Shown here: in pieces, positions 34,108 to 46,173 of the stretch
Layout of the letters: each line of letters begins with the position of its first letter
Numbering within the stretch: the first letter of the stretch is position 1
Source of the DNA: Humulus lupulus
Lineage: Eukaryota > Streptophyta > Magnoliopsida > Rosales > Cannabaceae
Assembly (NCBI RefSeq): GCF_963169125.1
Contig: NC_084796.1
Span: 85,209,888 to 85,273,887, forward strand
Direction: 5' to 3'
DNA: 64,000 nucleotides
Made by a program: the position numbers and the translations under genes
The notes under the pieces: generated by a model
What the model was told of the DNA's origin: nothing
Databases searched by the model: none
Seen by the model: the letters and a program-made list of their open reading frames with translations, nothing else

Positions 34108-35992
34108 GGGACTCGATTCCTACAATCATCTGTGTTGTGACCAATGTCGTTGTGGAATCGACAAAATTTGGAAGGGTCTCTTTTTTCCCTTTGATTTTTT
34201 AAGGGCTCCGACTTTTTCCAATGAAGGTGAGCAGAATTTGCCAGAAAAATACACTCTCTAGTATCCATGAGGTCGGCATAAGTCGCATGTTTTTCTTTGG
34301 ACCATTCTGGCCGCCCTCACCATTTCCCTTTCTCTTGCTTCCTCCCCCTAGTTATTCTGGGCAACGGTTTGAGTCGTAGTTACGACGTCCATTTCCGCTC
34401 CAGTGGGCTGGTCAGGGACTTGGCCAGTTCCTGCGACCGACGCTCGTGCTTCTTCCAAGTTTATCCATCTCTGGGCCTTGTTCAAGAATTCATCCACGGT
34501 GTTGACGCCCTTCCTCTGGATTTCTTTCCATAGGTTGCCCTGAACAAGGATTCCAGTTCTCATAGCCATGAGTCTGGAACTTTCATCCGCATCTCTAGCT
34601 CAGGCTGCAACGTTGGCAAACCTGCTCAGATAAGCTTTCAAGGGTTCTTCGGGCTGCCGCTTTACATTAGCAAGGGAGTCTGCCTTGACGCGAACTGCCT
34701 GAGAGGCCCAGAATGCCCTCTTGAAATCGGCAGAGAAACTCTTCCATGAGCTAATAGAATGTTTCTTATATTTCTTAAACCATTTCCAAGTTGGCCCGAT
34801 CAGAGTTGAAGGGAATATCAAGCATCTCAGCTCGGGCCCGATATTATGGGCCATCATCAGGGTGTTGAACATCCCCAAGTGATCCGACGGCTCTCCATCC
34901 CCATCGAATTTGGATAGATAGGGCATCTTGAAACCCGGCGAGTGCGCCATTGCTGTGATGTTGGGGGCAAAAAGCTCGAGCTCGTCCCCCGAGTCATATT
35001 CGTCTTTTCCCTTTTTTGATAGGAGTCTCTTCATTAGCTCCTTCATCTGAGCTAACCTTTCGAGGGTTTGGTCTTTGATACCTTGGTTGTTCTGGGGTTG
35101 TTCAACAGCTCACGTCCTATTGTACGCGTTAGGCGGGTTATTGTCCCTCCAAGCTTGAGGTTGGTTTGGTGGGACATTCTCATTGTCACGTATTTCAGAA
35201 GGACCATCCTCCCGGGGAGCATGACTTTCATTTTTGGCCGGATCACCCCTCTGCTAGTTGAGGCGATCTCGAAGGTCGATCCGCAGGTCTGCTCGAGGGC
35301 TTTGGGCTGAACTTAGATGATTTCTCATATCTCCACCAGATCTACCACTTCGTTGGCTTTCGGTCCAATAACTCCCATTAGAGAAGCTTAGAGCTTGCTG
35401 TCAAGGGTGAGGATCTGGGACATTTCCGCGCGCTCGTGGGGGGTGAGCAAGAGCAGCGGGAGGAAGATTCCTCCTATTGTTTCTATATGTAGGAATGTCT
35501 CGAGCAAGATGAGGGGGAGATGGATATCTTATCGGTGAAGGAGGATGTCTGATCGGTGATGCAATTCTAGATCCATCAGGTCTCTCTACTCCAGCTCCTC
35601 TAGCCCTCTGTGTCTGGCGATCCGATTGCTGTGCGGGAGGGCTACCCGGAGCAGGTTGTCTATGCGAGCTTTCCCCAGACCTCCTTCTTGAATCACTGCG
35701 ATCTCTCCTGGGTCCATTCGAAGGTGGAGCCGAACTTGGGGTTGAATTTCTGACTGACTCGTTGATGGTCCTGGGGAAAATCATCAAACATAGTTTCCTG
35801 GTGATGGTGCGACATGGGCGCAGAACTCGGGGTTGAGTATCTAACCGATCGACTGGGCCTGGGCCGACTATCTCGGCGGGACTTGTGAGTCCTGCTTTGC
35901 CTCTTTCCGACGTTAACGTCGGTTGCAAGAGGGGGTAGCCGGGCCAAGACTTCCTCGATTTGCTTATTTACTTTGGCTAGATGGCTCCTCAA
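34108..35992 (-). pseudogene. Element B gag
   Basis: The N-terminal region (35992-35401) is Arg/Ser/Pro-rich, with LAKVNKQIEEVLARLPPLATD. The gag domain (35046-34348) has MKELMKRLL, MPYLSKFDGDGEPSDHL, WFKKYKKHSISSWKSF, FKRAFWASQAVRVKADSLANVK and EEPLKAYLSRFANVAA. WKEIQRKGVNTVDEFLNKAQRWINLEEA and the zinc-knuckle-like KFCRFHNDIGHNTDDC (34190-34140) follow. A stop at 34599 and frame changes near 35050 and 34300 break it. It is colinear with the gag of A. Confidence 0.85.
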
Positions 35993-36237
35993 CTACATGT
36001 TTTCCATCTCCACCGCCGTCAGGTAACCCGGGTCCGGATTTGGCGGTAGGGGCGCTGAACTTCCGGTGTCATCATGGCCCATTGACTATTTTCCCGATCG
36101 TTGCTGAATCTCTGGGTTTTGTTCATTGGATACAATGGTATGGTGAGCCTCCTGCCCACCATGCTGATCTGTTTCATTACCATGCCTTGAATGAGTGACC
36201 ACCATGATAAACTTTTTGTGATAGCACTAATCTAAAT

Positions 36238-36259
36238 CCTCTCAATGAAAGCACCAAAC
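36238..36259 (-). other. Primer-binding region of element B
   Basis: The minus strand reads TTTGGTGCTTTCATTGAGAG directly after the LTR end (GCGCCAATA). The motif is nearly identical in A and E. Confidence 0.65.
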
Positions 36260-37057
36260 TATTGGCGCGGTTTTTCGCCAACAGTGAATTATATGAATAA
36301 CTAGAATGGATTAGTGCTTAATGATAAATTGTACTAAGAAAGGGATAATGGTCAAAGTTGTTGGAAATCAACTGCAAAGAAAATGATCACTCCTTTTACA
36401 TGGTTCGGAGGTTAAAATCCCCCTAGTCCACGAGTCAATATTATTGATGTATACCTCTTTCTATTTTTACAGAGTATTTGCATTCCTGAAAGAATCCAAC
36501 CCCTTCCACTGCCCAGGGTCTTAGTATTTATAAGAGAATGATCTCTAGGTAGGTATCGAGGTCATCCCGTGATCTCTTGATCCTTCACATCATCTCTGTG
36601 ACATTGATGATTAATATCTAAATTTTACATTGAAGTATGGTCTAATCAATAGGTAAAATAGATAATGGGTCGCATGGCCTAAATTAGGCGTGTGATGTTT
36701 GATCACGCACGTTTATATTGTGTATCTGGGAATTTGGGAATAAAACAGACATGTGATGTTTGTTTTATGCACATTTATATTGCGTGGTCAACTTTATAAA
36801 TATCTTGGGGTACGTTAGACCTCTGGCATACCACGAGCTTAACGTAATGTTAGCTCGCGCCTTTTGATGCCATATTACACAATGGTTCCAGGTGTTAAGT
36901 TGCTAAATGACTCATCAGCTCGAGCTATTTGTCTAAGGGATCGTACCGAATTTCCTCGGATGAAAGGTGAACACGTGGAACATCGACTATGGATTTTTGC
37001 TAGTACGTTGTACCCGAGCTGCCTCAACAAGGTACGTGTTGATTTTTAGGGCATACA
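36260..37057 (-). repeat. 5' LTR of element B
   Basis: It is 798 bp, colinear with 24462-25260. On the minus strand it starts TGTATGCCCTAAAAATCAAC and ends CGCGCCAATA, with TATA-like CTTATAAATACT as the complement of about 36533-36544. CATAA follows outside at 37058. Confidence 0.9.
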
Positions 37058-37062
37058 CATAA

Positions 37063-37548
37063 CATCTACTACCTAGTCAATGCTTGGCAGGGGGAAAACA
37101 ATCTTTAGAATGTGCCTTGTTGGCATTCATCTGTTAATTCTATACATGTCCTCCACATCTTATTTGGCTTTTTTACTAGAACTGGATTTGCCACCCAAAC
37201 AAGGTATAGGGCTTCGCGAATGAAGTTGTTAGCCCACAACTTTTGAACTTTAGCCTTCAAGGATTTTGACCTCTCATTATTTATGAGCCTCATCTTCTGC
37301 TATATTGGGGAAGAATTTTCATCAATGTTGAGTGTGTTACTGATCACATGGGGGCTCATTCCCACCATGTTGGAATGAGACCACGTGAAAACATCTTGGC
37401 TCTCGCGTAGGAATGGGATAAGGTCCTCTTGAACTTTTTGACCTAAGCCTCTACTGATTCTTATCACTCTTGAGAGGTTGGTTTCATCTAAAGTTATTTC
37501 TCCTAGCTCCTCCCCTGGTTCGACGGCAGTACATTCCAGGCCAGTCAA
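37063..37548 (-). pseudogene. Element H reverse transcriptase, N-terminal part
   Basis: Minus-strand blocks are RISRGLGQKVQEDLIPFLRESQDVF, WSHSNMVGMSPHVISNTLNID, SKSLKAKVQKLWANNFIREA, VWVANPVLVKKPNKMWRTCI and a KDCFPLPSID remnant. The frame ends at the B insertion, and the catalytic half lies beyond the window or is lost. This is a Tat-type RT distinct from A and B. Confidence 0.85.
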
Positions 37549-37931
37549 GGATCGAGATCTTCCTCGTCTTGGTGGATTTTGAGGACCTGATATCTTGGTA
37601 TTTGGGCCTCCACTTCAAGAAATTCTTCGATGTTTTTCATGACAATGGGATTGGGTTGGTTTCAAAGACACACCGATACATTGTAACACTGTCTGACTTC
37701 ATTTTTTTCTCCTCGAGCCACTCCGACTCGTGCTTTGGTAGGGAATTTCATGCACAAATGCCTTATGGAAGTGATGGCTCCAAACATTGTACGCTGAAGG
37801 GAAATCAACTACTATGATGGTAAAATACTTGAATGCCTGCCATGGCACTTCACCTGGAGTGGCTGGCAACTTGATCTATCCTATAAGGATCATTCCTTCT
37901 CCCGAGAAATGAAATAATGGGAAGCACGTGG

Positions 37932-38439
37932 CTAGAGATATCGGACCTCTAATCCTACCTTGTCAAAAGCCCATTTCAATAGTATGTTCACTGAGCTTCC
38001 ATTGTCGACGAGGATACGTACCAATATCTTGTTCGCTAATTGGGTCTCGATCACCAATGAGTCATAATCTGGGAAATAGATTCTCCTCGCATCATCCTCT
38101 GTGAAGGTGATGGCATGATCTGTCATCCTAGGCATTTGTATGGGATCCTTGTATGGGATCCTGCTCGAGGGAATAGACCTCCTAGCCATGGTTGGGATCT
38201 TGGGCGTACCTGTTTTGGGCAGACCTTAATCGGCCTCCCATGTGTGGCCTCCTGAAATGGTGTTTACTCGTTTGTTGGCTCGCGGAGGAACCTATAAAGG
38301 CTATCCCTGATCCCCAATAGGTAGAGGCATGTTCGCAACAGGTGGACCCTGGGCTACCGAAGGGGGTGGCGCCAGCTATCCACCTTCGACAGCCCCTAGG
38401 CCTTGAAGTGGGCTGACTTTGGCCCCCTATTGTCCCCCC
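37932..38439 (-). pseudogene. Element H aspartic protease
   Basis: PVNTISGGHTW and MARRSIPSSRIP open the region. ITFTEDDARRIYFPDYDSLVIETQLANKILVRILVDNGSSVNILL holds the active site, with Asp intact (VDNGSS). It stops at KVGLEVRYL. The upstream end is cut at 38439 by LTR G. H is the oldest layer here, because it hosts B, G and probably copia I. Confidence 0.82.
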
Positions 38440-39650
38440 TGATAACTCTAGGATTTAGAAATATTTGTTACACTTTTATACTTAATTTGGTATGAAAATG
38501 AGTGATGATTTGTGTTTTTAGTTGTTTAATTTCAAGTTAATTCCATATTTGTTACAAGTGAAATCTATTTGGGAAAGCTTGATAATTAATATTAAAATTA
38601 TGAAATAAGAATTAAAATGCTCTAATTTTGTGTTGAATGTTTTCTAAGTTGATTTTCGAAGCTTGGAACAAGAATGCAAGCTGAAATTTTATTGATGGAA
38701 GTGCAGAATTGCTAAAACTATTGTTGCATCATTCTAGAGTGGGGAGCTGTGTGGACTATTATAGCCCAGCTGGAAAAAATCACTTTTATTTGACTTTGAC
38801 ATACATCGTGAGCAAAGAAAAGTGTCTCACGTGCGTACTTTTGGCAGAAAAGTGGTGGACCAAAAAGAGAAAGATTGAGAATGGACCTTCTAATTTGGGA
38901 AAGAAATGGTACCCTAGCTCATAAAAAAAAGGCAGCCACCATTTGAGAAGAGACCCATCATCTTAGAGTTGAAACTAGAGAGAGAAATACCCCAAAGAGA
39001 ATGAAGAAGAAGAAAAGGAAGAAGGAATACACAAGAGAGAAGGCAAAGGAGTCCCAATCTACATAGTTCATTCTTTATCTTTTACTTTTTTTTATTTCTT
39101 CATTATTTCTTTATTTTGTTTTTGATATACTCATGGATAGATTTTATTGGGTATTTTTGAGCATGAATTAATTTTCTTATAGCTAGAATATTAATTAATC
39201 CTAGATTTTGAATTTCAACTTTAGTTGTATGGATGTTTTTGGCATTTAATGTGTTTGTTCATTCAAATGTGTTAAATGTTAATTACCCACTTTTGCTTGA
39301 TCACCAATTGTAGGTTGCTTAGCTAATCTTGATTTTGAAAAAAAAAATAGGATTAGGGGAAATACTTGAATGATGCATGATTATCACCTTGGCTAAGTGT
39401 GATTTGTAGATGGTATAGAGATGTAGTATTTACCTTGTATGACCCATTTAAAATTTGGTGCTTAATTAGTGTTCTTAATTCTTGATTTGCATATGAATAT
39501 GTGTAATTTAGTTTTGAGATCTCATAGCATATAGGTTTGGAAAAATCATATGTTCATTTTTAAATTTCCGGTTAACAAAGTTTAATTGTTAATGCATTCC
39601 TCTATGACATTATATTGAACTTACATTGTAGGAGGATTTAATAATTGGGA
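38440..39650 (+). repeat. LTR G (Athila-like), truncated
   Basis: It starts TGATAACTC inside H protease-gag sequence. The TGATAAC start is shared with the Athila LTRs of D and F, and the AT-rich body with an internal 'cttgatcaccaattgtaggttg' region looks like an LTR. The expected 'gggaacgatact' tail is not reached because block N starts near 39650. No partner copy lies in the window, so the assignment is tentative. Confidence 0.45.
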
Positions 39651-40653
39651 ATTTTACACAAAGTACAAAAATTGGCACAATTTTTACTTATTTATTGACA
39701 TACAATTTTGTTTACTTTTATACTGTTTTCAATTTACTTTTATACTATTTATTTTTTTTATTACACATATACTGTTTTTGAATAAACAGTGCTAATGTCA
39801 TCTTTTTTTATTACTTGAGCACGCTTACACATTCTCTCTCCACTATTTGCATTCCTTGTTCCTCTTCTTCACGTACCCACTACCTTTGCACGCTCAGACC
39901 TCTTTGTATTGGTTCTATACAAACTTTTTAGTTTTTTCTAGTTTTTTTTTTAAATTGAAACTAATTACATTAGTGTGAAAAATCGTTTGATTTTCTATAT
40001 CTATATAGCTAGTATTATTCCTTCTCAATTGCCATTACCTATTCTTCTCCATCTCCTAAAATACTCAAAAGAACAGTGACTACTTGTTCTTCTTCTGTTG
40101 CAAAAAAAAAAAAACCCTAAAATCCTCAAAGTCTAATAGAGAAGTTTCAGTAATGGGGAAGAAGCGCATTGCTAAATCCTCCATAGACAAAGGTTCTAAA
40201 TCAAACCCAGAGAAACCGACAGCACCGAAAGTCAAATCATCAAGGAAGAGGTTGTATGTGAAGCCATTGAATCTCGTAAAGTAAAAAGGGTAAAATCAAG
40301 AGTTGATGAATCTAATCCAACTAAGGAGTCTTCGAGAAAAAAAAAACACACCAAAAGGTTTGTTTAGGGTTTATGTTAGGTGATTTTATTGTCCTTTTTT
40401 TGGTGTTATTATATTAGTTAAGTTAGATTGTGATTTTGAGATTGTGTATTTTTTAGATTTATGGTTGATATATTTTTGTTCAGATTTCGTTGTTGTTTAT
40501 ATTTATTATTGTTCTCGTGTTGTTATTTATTTTGCCATTGTTTTCTAGTTAATCACGTTGTCATATTTTGAGGATTTATGTTTTCATTTTATCATGTTGA
40601 TAATGCATACAATATGTTTGGTTTAATGCTTAAGTGAGATTTGTAATGGTCAG
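39651..40653. other. Unassigned block N with a basic peptide frame
   Basis: It begins 'gggaattttacacaaagtac', continues with AT-rich sequence and a CT-rich stretch (39820-39900), and contains one plausible coding start at 40153. The peptide MGKKRIAKSSIDKGSKSNPE continues Lys/Ser-rich to about 40284, with a possible continuation in another frame (RVKSRVDESNPTKESS). It resembles the basic N-termini of some plant DNA-transposon proteins, but no domain supports this. The right edge is the start of LTR E. Confidence 0.3.
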
Positions 40654-41615
40654 TGTTATCCATATTTTCCACCTATGACACGTGGCACGGCCAAACAGGT
40701 CCATGTGCCCATTGAAGAGGCCCAGGCCCAACCTGGGCCTAGTGAACGATGAACAAGTAAACCCCATCGGCCTGGACCATACCAAACCTAGTTATTGGAA
40801 AGTAGTGTGAGCATAGCGAAGGGGCCAGAAGTAAGGTGCATGCCTAAATCACCTTCTTGATTGTATTCAGTCTATACCCTCCGGTATGTAAATTATGATG
40901 GCGGACGATCCATTCTAGGAGACAGATCCCATCAAGTGGGATCCAGGAGAAGACACTGCCATCAAGGTGTCTGCCTTAGTAAATGAACCCAGGTTCTGGT
41001 AAACAAACCAGGACTTAGGTAAATGAACTCGGATCACCTAGTCGGATAGAACAAGTCTAGTCCTTCCTATAGCTGGCGTGTCCCCGAGAAATCCAGAATG
41101 GGGTACGCACGGAATGTACACTATTCGTAGGAAACGGTACTGCCACTACTCTGACAGATTCTGTCCCCAGGATATCCTTGGTAGCCCACGCGGATCAGTC
41201 CATGCTTACGTACAAAGGACAGTTGTATGGCTTCCCCACGCCTAAGACGGCCTAATGGGCCCAGATTAACAACACTTAATTATGCTACATTTCTTGTATT
41301 ATGGCTCCATTAGTGAGAAATTGTAATTATATCCTTATTGGGCCCGAATTAGTCCAGCCCAAGTGACTGCCTATAAATAGGATCAGTGGTGCACTATAGC
41401 GAGGATCCCAGATTTTATCTTGTAAGCAAAACGTTGGTGAACTTGCAGAAAATCTCCATTGTAAAAACTCTCTAAAGCCTAATACTAGTGACTCGTAGAC
41501 TAAGGCTCATTAACGCCCCAACCACATAAAAACTGTGATATTATTTATTTCTTAGCCTTTCTTTCTAGCTCTTATCTTTTAATATATTTATAGTTTCTAA
41601 AAAACTCAGTAAATA
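40654..41615 (+). repeat. 5' LTR of element E
   Basis: It starts TGTTATCCAT and ends just before the TTTGTTGCTTTCATTGAGAG motif that follows the LTR in this Tat group. It contains a clear TATA box CTATAAATAG at 41371-41380, with a leader of about 235 bp to the LTR end. Both edges are inferred, since the 3' LTR is not in the window. Confidence 0.6.
41371..41380 (+). promoter_or_regulatory. TATA box in LTR E
   Basis: CTATAAATAG in a GC-balanced context, placed as expected for the LTR promoter driving gag at 41675. Confidence 0.55.
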
Positions 41616-41674
41616 TTTTGTTGCTTTCATTGAGAGCTGAAGAAAGCTTGAATCAACCTTGATCATCTGCGAAA

Positions 41675-42695
41675 ATGGTGAACACTAGACATAATGTGTT
41701 TGATCCTGCTCACCAGCAACAACAAGACAACGGAAAACCATTGCAAAATCAACCACTTCTTCAAGACCAACCAAAGGATGTGCCTTATCATGGGCCTCTG
41801 CCTGACGACTCCCAGAACTTTGGAGAAGGGGGTGAATGCGATGAAGACTACTACGAGGAGGACAGAGGGATATATGAAAACTACGAGGCTAAGAATCCCA
41901 TTGATCCTGACGGGAAGGACGTGGAACCCGAGCAAGAAGATCCAGAAGTGGTCCGTCTGAGGCAGCAAGTCTTGGAGCAAGAAGCAAGAATGGCAGAATA
42001 GCAGGAGACCACCCGCTAGATGCAAGAGTCCCTCCATGCTCTTCAAGCTTTTATTACTACGCATGGATTTATAGCAAATCCCTCATTCCACCCCTAGGAA
42101 CGCAACCGCTTGTCCCACCTACAAGGACTGGCGTGCCCAAAAACGCAACCCACATTCCTCCTCTGGGATGATCCCATCATCCTGGAGTCGTTCCAACAAA
42201 CCAAGTTAAAGAAAAAAGGAAAGCCAAAGAGGTCTATCCCGTCAAAAAAGCAAACCCCCACAAGAAATTTTCTTCCGCTCCAAAAACTGGGGCTGACTCA
42301 GGGCAATTCCCCATACAAGAATGGATGAATCCTATCCCAGGACAGAATCATCCGAACAATCTGCAGGGGCAGCGCCTGTAGGGTACTAAGTCCCAGAACG
42401 TCCCCAGACACGACGATCAGGGAAGATGTTTTTATCCTAGTGCTTCTATGAACAAGGATCACGGAGGGCGCAGGCACAGAGAAGATCTAGACAAAAGATC
42501 CCGCATGGATTTGCGAGATGGGCTCAACGCTCAAATGGAGTGGGCCCAAAAAGAAAAAAATTTCCCTCAAGGAGGTAACTTAAGGAACAATCTCAACGAC
42601 AGAAAGAATGAAAGAGTTCCTCTACAGGATGGAATGGCCAGGCAGTTCATGGAATAACTAGCCACTCTAAGAAAGGTCACGAACCGCTTGGTCTG
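41675..42695 (+). pseudogene. Element E gag, N-terminal half
   Basis: It starts at ATG 41675 (MVNTRHNVFDPAHQQQQDNG) and is Gln/acidic-rich, with EDPEVVRLRQQVLEQEARMAE coiled-coil text. Stops at 42000 and 42018 follow. Decayed segments extend to the NRLV codons at 42680-42692, where element D interrupts. GTCTG (42691-42695) is the duplicated target; the frame resumes at 52491 as VWKQEGGG. Confidence 0.75.
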
Positions 42696-44087
42696 TGATC
42701 GCAAAAATATATATACGCAAGTGCACGCAATCGATTCAAGTAATATATGATAAGTAGAGTATCGTTCCCATGAAGACTGTTTTCCAATTACCAACAATTG
42801 TTTTTTTTTATTTCTATTTGGCAACTAAAATTTTGATTTTTGAATTTAATTTTAAAATTGAAAATAACTTTGAACAAAAACAACTAATTAAAAGATTTTA
42901 AAATCACTATTAAAAAGACCTAGGGTGTTAATTTCGTCAACTTTTCATTATGCTAACTTTATTAATCAATTCTAGATTTCTTTCTTCCTATTCTAATAGC
43001 AGGTTAACCTAAAACGATTCCTAATCTTTTTCAAGATATAAGATCTCAACCTATATGTAGGTTTTCTACATCTCTGTGGTAAATGTAAACATATAGAAGG
43101 CATTAAGTATGGAAACCTAATACTACACAAGTCGTACAGGTACTTTCATCCAATATGCAACCTATGTCTATATAATGATAGCATATTCAATTCTCATCTT
43201 TCGAATTTTGAATCAAAATCATAAAATCAAGCAAATATTGATCAAGTATTTACTAGCATTAAACACACATTATATAGATTAGAATAGAGAAGAAAAATCA
43301 ATAGAACATAAAAATTAAATTAGATAGAAATCCAAGTAACTACATTAAACCCTAGATAAAAATTGTTTAGTTCATATCAGACATGACTAAATCAACAAAA
43401 TAATAATTCAAAAACATAAGATTCATAAACTTAAAGAAGAAAAAAATATATAAATTGCAAAATAACTAGCATAAGAATCACAAGTAGTCTCTAAAAACGT
43501 AATCAAAAACTGACCTAATGACTTAATTAAACCCTAAATATAAATTTATAGTAAAAAATATCCAAAGCTGTGTTTTTTTCCTATGCGGGCCGCGACTTGG
43601 CCTTCTCTGGGTCGCGGCCCGTGTCTATTTTTGAGCCTTTTACTTCCGTGATAAATCCTCAGGCGCCGCAACTTAAACATCATCAAGTCGCGGCCCGTGT
43701 CTTATTTTTCCCTTAGCTGAGCCTCTGTTTTCCTCTTGAGTTGCGACTTGTAAGTCCAAGTCACAACACTAATTCCATCTAGCAGCTATGCGTCTCTTAC
43801 TTCGCCTTGAGTCGCGACCCTAATTCAATTTTTTCTCATATTAGGTCCTTCAACTCATCTCTTCATCAAAACCCGTCTTTTAATCATCCTTAGCGTTATT
43901 TTGAGTCCAACAACCGCCAAGATCCTCATTTTTCAACCATTTTCATTTCTTTTTACATTATTCTTGTGATTCATCGCACCATCCTACAACAAAGACAAAC
44001 AAAAGTGTAATCTTGCACAAAACACACATAAAGACTCAAGATTACCACAAAAACACATTCTACAATGACGTTAAAATGAAGTTATGA
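42696..44087 (-). repeat. 3' LTR of element D
   Basis: 1392 bp, colinear with the 5' LTR after removal of the nested LTR (about 1401 bp). Shared landmarks are the 'agagtatcgttccc' end, the 'gcgggcc...gtcgcggcccgtgtc' GC-rich block and the 'aatgacgttaaaatgaagtta' start. The inner end reads TCATAAC where the 5' LTR has TGATAAC. Confidence 0.92.
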
Positions 44088-44640
44088 AAGGTCCCATGAA
44101 ATCTATTCGCCACACATCAAACAGTTCAACCTTCAGAATTCCAGTCGTTGGCATTTGATCTCTTTTGGATATATTACCGGTCCTTTGGCAACAATCACAT
44201 CTCTTAACAAAGGCATTAGGATCTTTAAATAACGTAGGCCAATAAAACCCAGATTGCAAAAATTTTGTTGCTGTCCTTGTTCCCCCAAAGTGACCCCCAT
44301 AATGTAAAGTATGGCAGTGAGTAAGTATGGAAATCATTTCCTCTTCTAGGACACATCTTCTAATCACTTGATCAGCACAATGAAGAAAAAGAATGGGTTC
44401 ATCCCAATAATAATGCTTCACTTCCGAATAGAACTTTTTTAGTTGCTTCCTTGACATGTCTGGAGGCACAACTTTAGCTACGAAATTGTTAACATAATAT
44501 GCAAACCATGGTATCTTCTCTTCACCTTCAATTGAAAATAATTGTTCATCCGAAAAAATTTCATCAATTGGCTCCTCGTTAGCATTATGATCATCTTCTT
44601 TTTCAAATCTAGATAAATGATCAGCTACTACATTTTCTGT
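44088..44640 (-). pseudogene. Element D integrase, truncated before the catalytic core
   Basis: It has the zinc domain with LTHCHTLHYGGHFGGTRTATK, FYWPTLFKDPNAFVKRCDCCQR and then WRIDFMGPF, which includes the first catalytic Asp. It stops there because LTR sequence begins at 44087. The rest of the core and the C-terminal domain are absent from the whole element. Upstream (44470-44640) is a decayed RNase H-integrase connector. Confidence 0.88.
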
Positions 44641-45150
44641 CCCCTTCTTATCTCAAATTTCCATATCAAACTCTTGCAATAATAAGACCCATCGAATCAG
44701 GCGATGTTTAGCATCCTTTTTAGTCATAAGATACTTAATAGCTGAATGATCTGTGTAAACAATCACCTTATTACCAATTAAATATGGCCTAAACTTTTCA
44801 AATGCAAAGACTATTGCAAGTAATTCCTTCTCAGTAATTGCATAATTTAATTGAGCATCACTCAAGGTTCATCTAGCATAATAAATCGTTTTGAATACCT
44901 TGTCAACTCACTGTCCAAGAATTGCTCCTACTACATAATCACTAGCATCACACATTAATTCAAAAGGAATTTCCCCATTTGGTGATACAACAATTGGAGC
45001 TATTACTACTTTTTCCATCAGTGTGTCAAACGCCTTTAAACAATCAGAATGAAAGTTGAATACTACACCATTCATAAGTAAAGTAGATAAGGACTTTGAA
45101 ATTTTTAAAAAATCCTTTATGAACCTCCTATAAAATCCAACATGGCCCAA
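44641..45150 (-). pseudogene. Element D RNase H
   Basis: GHVGFYRRFIKDFLKISKSL, APNGEIPFELMCDASDYVVGAILGQ-like text and a frame break near 44905 are followed by [46 protein letters not shown] and [13 protein letters not shown] complete the blocks. The catalytic Asp (CDASD), Glu (TEKELLAIV) and Asp (YTDH) are visible. The break makes it non-continuous. Confidence 0.9.
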
Positions 45151-45156
45151 GAAACT

Positions 45157-46173
45157 TCAAACCCCTTTAACAGACACTGGAGGAGGTAAATTTTTTATTG
45201 TTGATATCTTGGTCCTGTCTACCTCAATTCCATGACGTGAAATCTTGTGGCCCAAGACTATTCCTTCTGTCAACATAAAGTGACATTTCTCCAAGTTTAA
45301 TATTAAGTTTGACTCCTCACATCTTTTAAAAACCCTTTCAAAATTAAGCAAACATACATCAAAAGAGGGTCCAAAGACTGAAAAGTCATCCATAAAAATT
45401 TTGATTCCTTTTTCCACTGTATCTAAAAAAATTGACATCATACATCTTTGAAAGGTAGCGGGAGCATTACATAACCCAAATGGCATCCTCCTAAAGGAAA
45501 ATGTTCCATAAGGGCATGTGAAAGTAGTCTTTTCCTGATCCTTCGGTGCTATAGGAATTTGATGGTATCCCGAATATCCATCTAAGAAATAATAATAAGG
45601 ATGTGTTGCCAATCTATCTATCATTTGATCAACAAAAGGTAAAGGAAAATGGTCTTTCATGGTTGCTTTATTTAGTTTATGGTAATCAATACAAACTCTC
45701 TAACCCGTCACTGTACGAGTTGGAATAAGTTCATTATTATTATTTTTAACCACCGTCATGCCACCTTTCTTTGGAACTACCTGGACCGGACTAACCCAAC
45801 CACTATCAAATATTGGGTAAATTACCCCTGCATCCAACCATTTAAGGATTTCTTTCCTTACCACTTCTTTCATTCAAAGATTGAGCCTCCTTTGAGCATC
45901 AATACTAGGCTTACTATCCTCCTCCATTAATATACGGTGCATCACTGTTGAAGGACTAATACCCTTAATATCCGCCAAAGTCCATCCAATTGCTAATTTG
46001 TGAGCCCTTAATACCCTAAGATGCTTCTCTTCTTCAGTCTCAGATAAAGAAGTTGAAATAATAACTGGGAGAGTATCATTCTTCCCCTGATAAGCGTACT
46101 TAAGATGATCAGGTAAGGGTTTTAACTCAAGAGTTGGTGGTTTCTCAATGGATAGTAGAGGTCTCTCAGGCAC
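45157..46173 (-). pseudogene. Element D reverse transcriptase
   Basis: The RT N-terminal linker (ALAIGWTLADIKGISPSTVMHRI-type text at 45960-45880), a stop near 45873, and the core follow. Core blocks are MKDHFPLPFVDQMIDRLA, FLDGYSGYHQIPIAPKDQEKTTF, GTFSFRRMPFGLCNAPATFQRC and FMDD (complement of 45385-45396). LNLEKCHFMLTEGIVLGHKIS follows. FMDD in place of YVDD is usual for Athila RT. The core is open for 167 codons. Confidence 0.92.

Larger units (their letters stand above)
24462..37057 (-). mobile_element. Element B: full-layout Tat-lineage Ty3/gypsy retrotransposon
   Basis: 12.6 kb bounded by LTRs (24462-25260 and 36260-37057) and by perfect target duplications CATAA (24457-24461 and 37058-37062). 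The minus strand carries gag, protease, RT, both RNase H domains and integrase from right to left. A 115-120 bp tandem array follows, and a plus-strand antisense gene lies next to the 3' LTR. It has the same architecture as A, with visibly closer LTR pairs, so it is younger. Stops in RT and the loss of the protease Asp indicate that it is not autonomous now. Confidence 0.93.

Noticed and set aside
41663..42064. A 133-codon minus-strand hydrophobic frame
   Set aside because: It is antisense to the gag start of element E, and the apparent hydrophobicity mirrors Gln/Glu-rich codons.
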